Positions 32,883 to 38,503 of a stretch of DNA of 38,503 bases are shown here, piece after piece. Location of the stretch: NCBI GenBank assembly GCA_017621815.1, contig JAGASK010000035.1, positions 1 to 38,503 on the forward strand. Reading direction: 5' to 3'. This DNA is from Lachnospiraceae bacterium (GTDB lineage: Bacteria > Bacillota > Clostridia > Lachnospirales > Lachnospiraceae). The position numbers and the translations under genes are program-made. Each line of letters opens with the position of its first letter. Position 1 is the first letter of the stretch. Below the pieces are notes generated by a model, which saw only the letters and a program-made list of their open reading frames with translations, was not told where the DNA came from and did not search any database.

Positions 32883-34352
32883 TTACTTAATAATATCAAA
32901 CAAAGGCTTGCAGGCAGGATAAATCTGCTTAAACTGCTGATATCTTTCTTCATATTTGGCAACCAGTTCAGGCTCGGGCACTACGGTATCCACAATCTTT
33001 ACAATTTTAGCCGCTGCTTCCTCCACATTTGCATATTCACTGCAGGCTACCGCTGCCAGCATAGCTCCGCCAAGGGCAGGTCCTTCTTCACTTTCAATGA
33101 CATCTACCTTCAGATTTAAAATATTGGCAATCATTTTTTTCCAAAGAGGGCTCTTGGCGCCGCCGCCGCAGATTTTCGTTCTTTCAATTTTAATTCCAAG
33201 AGATTTAGCCACCTCAAAGGAATCACGAAGGGCAAACGCAACGCCTTCCAGCACTGCCTGGGTCATATCTGCCCTGCTGGTATCCATCGTCATGCCGATA
33301 AAGGTTCCTCTGGCATTGGGGTTATTGTGAGGGGAACGCTCTCCCATCAGATAAGGCAGGAAATAAACATGATTTTCACCAAGCTTTTCAATTCCTTTCT
33401 GTTCCTCACTGTATTTATCGGTTCCGATAATATCTTCCATCCACCATTTATTACAGGAAGCCGCACTTAACATACATCCCATTAAATGATAGTGACCGTC
33501 CGCATGAGCAAAAGCATGAAGCGCATTGTATTTATCCACACCGAAATTCTTAGAAGAAATAAAAATCGTTCCGCTGGTACCAAGAGAAATATTACACATT
33601 CCATCGCCCACAGTTCCGGTTCCCACAGCAGCTGCCGCATTGTCTCCGGCTCCTGCCGCCACCTTAACAGTTTCGGAAATTCCAAGCTCGGCAGCAATCT
33701 CCTTTGTAACAGTACCGACACACTCATAGCTTTCATAAAGCTTCGGAAGCATTTCCTCCTTAATACCGCAGATTTCACACATTTCCTTTGACCAGCAACG
33801 GTTCTTTACATCCATAAGCAGCATACCGGAGGCATCGGAAACATCCGTGCAGTTAACCCCTGTCAGCTTATATGCAATATAATCCTTAGGAAGCATAATC
33901 TTTACAATCTGCTCAAAGTTCTCAGGTTCCTTATTCTTTACCCAGAGAATCTTCGGCGCAGTAAATCCGGTAAAGGAAATATTTGCAGTATATTCGGAAA
34001 GCTTATCCTTTCCGATTACATTATTTAGATAATCACATTCTTCATAAGTTCTTCCGTCATTCCACAAAATAGCGGGGCGGATTACATTGTCATCCTTGTC
34101 CAGAATGACAAGGCCATGCATCTGTCCCCCAAAGCTGATACCCGCTACCTGAGACTTATCAGCCTCTGAAATAAGTTCCTTAATTCCGGCAATCACCTGG
34201 GTATACCAGTCCTCCGGTTTTTGCTCTGACCAGCCCGGATGGGGAAAATAAAGGGGATATTCTTTGGAAACAATCTTCTGAATCTTTCCCTCTCCATCCA
34301 TGAGCAGCAGCTTCACCGCACTGGTTCCTAAATCAATTCCTATGTACAGCAT
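32883..34352 (-). CDS. xylB: Xylulokinase-type FGGY sugar kinase
   Basis: A 489-residue kinase. XylB phosphorylates D-xylulose to D-xylulose-5-phosphate, which enters the pentose phosphate pathway. The N-terminus MLYIGIDLGTSAVKLLLMD is typical of XylB, with SFGGQMHGLVILDKDDNVI and PAILWNDGRT next. SLGTSGTIFISS and KICGGGAKSPLWKKM complete the FGGY pattern. AAGGAGGG precedes the ATG. It lies 18 bp after lacI and upstream of DUF4867 and the isomerase, all one way. FGGY sequence alone does not exclude D-ribulose or L-ribulose, but similarity by eye is best to XylB. Confidence 0.88.
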   Translation of the reverse strand: MLYIGIDLGTSAVKLLLMDGEGKIQKIVSKEYPLYFPHPGWSEQKPEDWYTQVIAGIKELISEADKSQVAGISFGGQMHGLVILDKDDNVIRPAILWNDGRTYEECDYLNNVIGKDKLSEYTANISFTGFTAPKILWVKNKEPENFEQIVKIMLPKDYIAYKLTGVNCTDVSDASGMLLMDVKNRCWSKEMCEICGIKEEMLPKLYESYECVGTVTKEIAAELGISETVKVAAGAGDNAAAAVGTGTVGDGMCNISLGTSGTIFISSKNFGVDKYNALHAFAHADGHYHLMGCMLSAASCNKWWMEDIIGTDKYSEEQKGIEKLGENHVYFLPYLMGERSPHNNPNARGTFIGMTMDTSRADMTQAVLEGVAFALRDSFEVAKSLGIKIERTKICGGGAKSPLWKKMIANILNLKVDVIESEEGPALGGAMLAAVACSEYANVEEAAAKIVKIVDTVVPEPELVAKYEERYQQFKQIYPACKPLFDIIK

Positions 34353-34370
34353 CTTAACCCTCCTTATATA

Positions 34371-35420
34371 TTAAAAATATTTAATATTCTCCTGCATAAT
34401 AACCTCAAGCTTGGCATAGCGTTTCTTTTCCTCCCGGCGCTTGCCATAGCACATTTCGTCAAAAAGAATCTTTACCGCAATATAAGCCTGTTCCCGCAGG
34501 TCCTGGTAAATCACTGCATCAATGGTAGAATCTTCCACATAGCTTCTGATTTCTTCAAACAAATCAAATCCAACAAGCTTAATATCCTTCCTGCCGGAAT
34601 CTTTTAAAGCCCTGCTTATCACATCCAGCCGGTAAGTCAAATCAAAAATACCGGCAAGCTCTTCTTCCTTTGTAATGCATCCTGTAATCTGCTGATAAAT
34701 TTCCTGTTCTTCCATCAATCCATATACCACAGGAAGCAGCCTGACCTCGGGAAATTCTTCTATCTTATCCAGAAAGCCCTGCAGTCTGTCCAAAATATCA
34801 TGATTCGTTGTATATTCCTGGGTAACCGGAATAAAAACCCTGCCTCCCCGGGGCAGCATTTTCCCGAGAAGTTCTGCTGCAAGCCTTCCGCTTCTGTAAT
34901 AATCAACACCTACATAATAATTTTCTTCATATTCTTTTGCGTCACGGCTTAAGAGCACTACCAGACACTCTTTCTCCTTAAGCCTGTTTAAAATCTTCTG
35001 AATTACTTCGTAATAAGAATATGCCAGAATAAAGCTTGTGATTCCCTGCTCCAGCATTTCCTCCACAGCGCTTAGCTGTTCTTCCGGCTTTTCCACATCA
35101 AATTCCGAAATCATCAGTGTCAGTCCATCGTCCCCGAATTCTTTCACAGCCCGCTTCAACCCATTGCCTACCTCTGTGGAAAAATAATTCGCACTCTTTG
35201 ACTTAAATCCTACATAACCAATGGTATAATGCCTGTTCATGGCCAGATTTCTGGCATTTCTGTTCTGCACATAATGATACTTTTCAAGGGCCTCATTTAC
35301 AATTCTGCGTGTCCTCTCACTGACATTCCCCTTATTTTTAAGCACTTTGTATATAGTTGTGCGTGAAATACCTATTTCTTTAGATATTTCCTCCAATGTC
35401 ATCCGTGATAATTCTTCCAT
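34371..35420 (-). CDS. LacI-family repressor of the xylB operon
   Basis: A 349-residue regulator. The LacI helix-turn-helix is at about 7-30 (MTLEEISKEIGISRTTIYKV), followed by the hinge ending near residue 58, and a periplasmic-binding-type sensor domain (about 65-349) with YTIGYVGFKS and YYVGVDYYRSGRLAAELL. A perfect palindromic operator (35441-35456) lies directly upstream and overlaps the predicted transcription start of the gene's own promoter, so the repressor almost certainly controls itself and, through the 18-bp junction, xylB and the downstream genes. The inducer is likely a pentose or its derivative. GAGGG precedes the ATG. Confidence 0.9.
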   Translation of the reverse strand: MEELSRMTLEEISKEIGISRTTIYKVLKNKGNVSERTRRIVNEALEKYHYVQNRNARNLAMNRHYTIGYVGFKSKSANYFSTEVGNGLKRAVKEFGDDGLTLMISEFDVEKPEEQLSAVEEMLEQGITSFILAYSYYEVIQKILNRLKEKECLVVLLSRDAKEYEENYYVGVDYYRSGRLAAELLGKMLPRGGRVFIPVTQEYTTNHDILDRLQGFLDKIEEFPEVRLLPVVYGLMEEQEIYQQITGCITKEEELAGIFDLTYRLDVISRALKDSGRKDIKLVGFDLFEEIRSYVEDSTIDAVIYQDLREQAYIAVKILFDEMCYGKRREEKKRYAKLEVIMQENIKYF

Positions 35421-35440
35421 ATTGCCCTCATTCGCATGTT

Positions 35441-35456
35441 GTTAACACGTGTTAAC
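35441..35456. promoter_or_regulatory. LacI-type operator (perfect 16-bp palindrome)
   Basis: GTTAACACGTGTTAAC equals its own reverse complement and has the central CG typical of LacI-family operators. It is placed 3 bp downstream of the -10 element and ends 20 bp before the repressor ATG, so bound repressor would block initiation. I see no second copy in the window. Confidence 0.85.
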
Positions 35457-35459
35457 TAT

Positions 35460-35488
35460 ATAATATCACCAACCTGCATTACTGTCAA
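35460..35488 (-). promoter_or_regulatory. Promoter of the lacI-xylB operon
   Basis: On the minus strand a perfect TTGACA (35488-35483) and TATTAT (35465-35460) are separated by 17 bp. The operator follows directly. This is the best -35/-10 pair in the window and should be strong when derepressed. Confidence 0.85.
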
Positions 35489-35502
35489 TCGAACTTTCTA
35501 TT

Positions 35503-35546
35503 ATCATAACAGAGGCAGCCGGATACCCGGCTGCCTCTGTTATGAT
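35503..35546. terminator. Strong terminator hairpin between metQ and lacI
   Basis: A perfect 20-bp stem (35503-35522 with 35527-35546) with a 4-nt loop ATAC and a GC-rich core. It lies 40 bp after the metQ stop and 15 bp before the lacI promoter. It would stop the met transcript from running into lacI; the T-run on the minus side is short. Confidence 0.8.
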
Positions 35547-35585
35547 CATTATTTATTTTTCATTCATGAAAGCCGTCAGCCTTCC

Positions 35586-36491
35586 TTATTCAAAAGGAAC
35601 TACTGCACCTTCATATGTTTCTTCGATGAATTTCTTGATTTCATCAGATTTCAGAGTCTCTACAAGAGCCTTAACAGCATCATTGTTTTCATTGCCTTCC
35701 TTAACAGCAATTACATTCACATAGGTCTGAGCTGCAAGGGAATCAGAGGTTTCTGTTGCAAGCGCATCTGTCTGTGCATTTAAACCTGCATCAAGAGCAT
35801 AATTACCATTAATAACTGCAAAGGATACTTCTGAAAGCACCTTGGAAACCTGAGCTGCTTCCAATTCAACAAATTCAATGTTGTAAGGGTTCTCTTCAAT
35901 ATCAAGAATTGTTGCATTAATACCTGCATCTGCATTCAATGTAAGAAGACCGTTGTCCTGCAGAAGAAGCAGCGCTCTTGCTTCATTGGTAGTATCATTG
36001 GGGATTGCAATGGTAGCTCCCTCGGGAACATTCGTTAAATCGCTTTCTGTACCTGCATAAATTCCGAAAGGCTCATAGTGGATGCCGCCTGCATTTACCA
36101 GATGAGTTCCCTGCTCTTCATTGAAGCTCTCAAGATAAGGAATGTGCTGGAAGTAGTTAGCATCAATTTCACCTGACTCTACTACATTGTTAGGCTGTAC
36201 ATAATCATCAAATACTGTAACCTGCAAATCATAACCTTTTGCCGCAAGTATAGGCTTAGCTGCCTCCAGAATTTCCGCATGGGGCACTGCCGTAGCCGCT
36301 ACAGTGATAACCTGAAGTTCACCTGTCTGTGTTTCTGCATCTGTGTCTGTTTCTGCTGCCGCAGTATCAGCTGTCTCTGCTTCTGTCTGTGCTGTTTCTG
36401 CTGAATCAGCCGTTTTTTCCTTGCTGCCGCATGCAGTTAAAACACCTGCCATAAGCGCTGCAGTAAGAATAAGTGATAATACTTTTTTCAT
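35586..36491 (-). CDS. metQ: Methionine-binding lipoprotein of a MetNIQ ABC transporter
   Basis: MetQ captures methionine (L- and often D-) outside the membrane and hands it to MetI. The 301-residue protein has signal peptide MKKVLSLILTAALMAGVLT and lipobox LTAC. A spacer of Ala, Glu, Thr and Asp (about 25-58) keeps it off the membrane. The mature domain begins VITVAATAVPHAEILEAAKP, typical of NlpA/MetQ, and continues with NYFQHIPYLESFNEEQG. AAGGAGG precedes the ATG. It is the last gene of metN-metI-metQ, 109 bp after metI, with a small hairpin in the gap. The methionine assignment rests on the operon and family; other NlpA proteins bind other amino acids. Confidence 0.93.
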   Translation of the reverse strand: MKKVLSLILTAALMAGVLTACGSKEKTADSAETAQTEAETADTAAAETDTDAETQTGELQVITVAATAVPHAEILEAAKPILAAKGYDLQVTVFDDYVQPNNVVESGEIDANYFQHIPYLESFNEEQGTHLVNAGGIHYEPFGIYAGTESDLTNVPEGATIAIPNDTTNEARALLLLQDNGLLTLNADAGINATILDIEENPYNIEFVELEAAQVSKVLSEVSFAVINGNYALDAGLNAQTDALATETSDSLAAQTYVNVIAVKEGNENNDAVKALVETLKSDEIKKFIEETYEGAVVPFE

Positions 36492-36531
36492 AATAAATCT
36501 CCTCCTTTTGCAGTTTCCTGCATTTTTCTAT

Positions 36532-36554
36532 GATAAACCCTGTCGGGTTTTATC
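36532..36554 (-). other. Hairpin in the metI-metQ gap
   Basis: GATAAACCC (36532-36540) and GGGTTTTATC (36545-36554) pair over 9 bp with one bulged base and a 4-nt loop. Position between permease and binding-protein genes is where many ABC operons carry RNA-processing or partial-termination elements that change relative expression. Confidence 0.45.
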
Positions 36555-36572
36555 CCAAATAGATTTTATTCT

Positions 36573-36588
36573 TCACAGGCAAGCCTGC
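36573..36588. repeat. 16-bp intergenic repeat, copy 2
   Basis: This is an exact match to 32839-32854, located 12 bp after metI. It may be a small palindromic intergenic element; a genome-wide count would show if it is a family. Confidence 0.55.
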
Positions 36589-36600
36589 TGCATAAACAAA

Positions 36601-37266
36601 TCAGCCGGTGATTCTCTTATCCAGCTTCTTGGAAGCTTTTGTTCCAATCACCTGCAGAACCTGAACAATAATTACCAGAATAACTACGGCAGCATACATT
36701 ACCGGCAGCTGGTTTCTGTAATAACCATACTGAATCGCAATATTGCCAAGTCCGCCGCCGCCTACAACACCTGCCATGGCAGAATAGCCTAAAATAGTAC
36801 CAAGGGCGATGGTTGCTCCCACAATCAGTGAAGTCCTTGCCTCTGCCAGAAGCACTTTAAATATAATGGTAAAAATACCCGCTCCCATACTTTGAGCCGC
36901 TTCAATTACACCATGGTCTACCTCAAGCAGGGAAGATTCCACAAGCCTTGCCACAAAAGGCGCTGCCGCAAGGGCAAGGGGCACAATCGTAGCTGCAGGT
37001 CCGTAACTTTTTCCCACAAGGAGCTTTGTCAGCGGCATAATTGTAATCAGAAGAATCAAAAACGGTACGCTTCTTACAATATTAACAACAAAATCAAGGA
37101 TTTTATATATAACCTTTCTGGGCTTTAATCCGCCCGGCGCCGTCACCACAAGGATGACCCCGAGGGGCAGCCCGATTGCATAAGCAATCAGGGTGGAAAT
37201 CAACGTCATATAAATACTGATCCATGTATTATCAAGCAATAAGCCAATCATCTTACTATCCAACAT
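36601..37266 (-). CDS. metI: Methionine ABC transporter permease
   Basis: MetI is the membrane subunit of the MetNIQ importer, 221 residues with five membrane helices. The cytoplasmic coupling loop with the EAA-type pattern is at IEAAQSMGAGIFTIIFKVLL. Other recognised parts are NIVRSVPFLILLITIMPLT and VVGGGGLGNIAIQYGYYR. The ATG at 37266 has GGAG 4 nt upstream and overlaps the end of metN by 11 bp, showing translational coupling. Confidence 0.95.
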   Translation of the reverse strand: MLDSKMIGLLLDNTWISIYMTLISTLIAYAIGLPLGVILVVTAPGGLKPRKVIYKILDFVVNIVRSVPFLILLITIMPLTKLLVGKSYGPAATIVPLALAAAPFVARLVESSLLEVDHGVIEAAQSMGAGIFTIIFKVLLAEARTSLIVGATIALGTILGYSAMAGVVGGGGLGNIAIQYGYYRNQLPVMYAAVVILVIIVQVLQVIGTKASKKLDKRITG

Positions 37267-38278
37267 AATTCTCCAGCTCCTCCACTTCCAGATTTCTTTC
37301 TTTCAGATACTGAATCATCTTTTCTGCGGTTACCTTTTCCTCCGGCAGCTGCAGAATCATCTGTCCATGCGCCACACCGCCGATATCCTGAGTGTCCGCA
37401 AGAAGAATATTTACAGGAGCCTTGCAGGCAAGCACCATGTTGGCGATTACCGGTTCAAAAGAAGAATTGCTTTTAAATACGATTCTGATGCAGCGCTTTC
37501 CCTGCATCTCCTCATATTTGCTGTTTTCTCCCTGGAACACCAGCTTCTTTGCAGCGCTGCTCTTCGGTCTGGAAAAGACTTCTTCTACAGTTCCGGTTTC
37601 TGCCAGGGAACCGGAATCTATAATTGCCACATGGGTGCAGATTTCCTGGACAACACTCATTTCGTGAGTTATGATGACTATCGTAATGCCATATTTTTCA
37701 TTTATTTCCTTAAGCAATGCCAGAATCGCCTTGGTAGTAGTAGGGTCCAGCGCACTGGTAGCTTCATCGCATAAAAGAATTTTAGGATTATTGGCCAAAG
37801 CCCTCGCAATAGCAACTCTTTGCTTCTGCCCTCCCGAAAGCTGTGCCGGATATGCTTTTTCCTTTTCGGAAAGTCCCACGATTTCAAGCAGCTCTTTTGT
37901 CCGCTTTCTGGCTTCCTTTTTGGATGAACCTGTAATTTCCATTGGGAAACGAATATTGTCTGCCACAGTTCTTTGCATCAGCAAATTGAAATGCTGAAAA
38001 ATCATGGCAATCTCCGTTCTTGTTTTACGAAGTTCGCTTTCTTTTAATTCGGACAGGTCTTTTCCTTCTATTAATACGGTACCCGTAGTAGGCCTTTCAA
38101 GGAAATTAAGGCATCTTACCAGTGTGGACTTACCCGCGCCGCTCATGCCGATAATTCCGTAAATCTCTCCCTTATGTATATCAAGGTTGATTCCTTTTAA
38201 TGCCTCCACCTTATTGTCCTTACCCACGAAGGTTTTAGTGACATCTTTTACCTGAATGATAGTTTCCATTTTTTTCAT
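37256..38278 (-). CDS. metN: Methionine ABC transporter ATP-binding protein
   Basis: MetN powers methionine import by hydrolysing ATP. The 340 residues include Walker A GMSGAGKST, the signature LSGGQKQRV, Walker B ILLCDEATSALD and the switch His in IVIITHEMSV. The C-terminal NIL domain (about 263-338) is the family's methionine-sensing regulatory domain, which inhibits transport when methionine is plentiful. The start is the ATG at 38278, with AGGAT 6 nt upstream; the ATG at 38269 is also possible. The promoter at 38321-38349 gives a leader of only about 35 nt. No S-box or T-box structure is present upstream within the window. Confidence 0.95.
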   Translation of the reverse strand: MKKMETIIQVKDVTKTFVGKDNKVEALKGINLDIHKGEIYGIIGMSGAGKSTLVRCLNFLERPTTGTVLIEGKDLSELKESELRKTRTEIAMIFQHFNLLMQRTVADNIRFPMEITGSSKKEARKRTKELLEIVGLSEKEKAYPAQLSGGQKQRVAIARALANNPKILLCDEATSALDPTTTKAILALLKEINEKYGITIVIITHEMSVVQEICTHVAIIDSGSLAETGTVEEVFSRPKSSAAKKLVFQGENSKYEEMQGKRCIRIVFKSNSSFEPVIANMVLACKAPVNILLADTQDIGGVAHGQMILQLPEEKVTAEKMIQYLKERNLEVEELENYVG

Positions 38279-38320
38279 TCCTTCATCCTAATATTCACAA
38301 AATACTTCTCACATTTTCGT

Positions 38321-38349
38321 ATCATATCACAAACCCTACCGCGTTGCAA
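38321..38349 (-). promoter_or_regulatory. Promoter of the metNIQ operon
   Basis: On the minus strand TTGCAA (38349-38344) and TATGAT (38326-38321, extended by upstream TG) are 17 bp apart, 4/6 and 5/6 matches. The predicted start near 38314 is about 36 nt upstream of metN, too short for a SAM riboswitch. Confidence 0.7.
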
Positions 38350-38503
38350 CCGATTCTGCCCTTAAGTTTGTGTCAACACTTTATTGGCAACTTACCTTTC
38401 AGTTTTTCCAGGATGCCTTTTTCGGTTTTATTTTTTCAAAATAATGCTTTTGCAAATGCTCTCCTTGAAGCCGTCTGTATGGCATCCCTCATGGGTACAT
38501 GCA
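38350..38503. other. Right-edge region with no supportable gene
   Basis: Short frames reach the right edge on the minus strand, but none has enough length to judge. A second TTGACA lies at about 38372-38377 without a good -10. The region probably contains the 3' end of, or spacer before, a neighbouring gene outside the window. Confidence 0.4.

Noticed and set aside
38279-38503. SAM riboswitch upstream of metN
   Set aside because: No S-box helices or GAGGGA/K-turn pattern could be found, and the promoter lies only about 45 bp from the start codon.
38426-38503. Truncated gene at the right edge on the minus strand
   Set aside because: Two frames stay open for about 18-24 codons, too short to judge, and neither shows a recognisable sequence.

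Overview
The window looks like a chromosomal segment of a gut-type Lachnospiraceae (Clostridia, Firmicutes). The basis is AT-rich low-GC coding, strong AGGAGG-type ribosome binding sites, many stand-alone carbohydrate genes each with its own AraC or LacI regulator, a MetNIQ operon, and family variants typical of that group (an N-terminally extended RsmH, DUF4867, YlmH, Uma2). Genus is not assignable by eye. I see no rRNA, tRNA, CRISPR array, phage or insertion sequence.

Layout. 1-2080: an ECF sigma factor and its membrane-anchored partner. 2107-3918: an extended RsmH-type methyltransferase and a P-loop gene broken by a one-base frameshift. 4142-8616: a GH31 alpha-glycosidase divergent from an AraC regulator, followed by lrgA, lrgB and a 100-residue unknown. 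8642-10777: a zinc-ribbon membrane protein and a membrane-anchored polysaccharide deacetylase. 10906-14071: a TIM-barrel protein and a PTS EIIC fused to an EAL (c-di-GMP phosphodiesterase) domain. 14184-20130: a complete L-rhamnose route (AraC regulator, rhaB, rhaA, rhaD, fucO) with no transporter. 20151-20772: back-to-back promoters and a structured leader in front of a truncated TSUP transporter. 20769-24494: pepT, an AEC carrier, an unlisted 29-residue membrane peptide, ylmH and an Imm1-like orphan. 24771-29652: a GH2 glycosidase, a MATE transporter, a lipoprotein and a Uma2 nuclease-fold protein. 30026-35420: a Nudix hydrolase, then an operon lacI-xylB-DUF4867-FucI-like isomerase under a perfect LacI-type operator. 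35586-38278: metN-metI-metQ.

How they work together. Most of the window is sugar catabolism. GH31 and GH2 enzymes release monosaccharides, the rha cluster turns rhamnose into DHAP and 1,2-propanediol, and the lacI-xylB operon probably isomerises and phosphorylates a pentose for the pentose phosphate pathway. LrgAB probably moves pyruvate or a similar small acid.

The observations I rate highest are the EIIC-EAL fusion with its TIM-barrel neighbour; a perfect 10-bp AU-rich hairpin that locks the start of the Uma2 gene; the switch-like leader in front of a truncated transporter; the isomerase/kinase/DUF4867 operon with a textbook promoter-operator; and the unlisted 29-residue membrane peptide. 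All functional calls come from reading the sequence; no database search was run.
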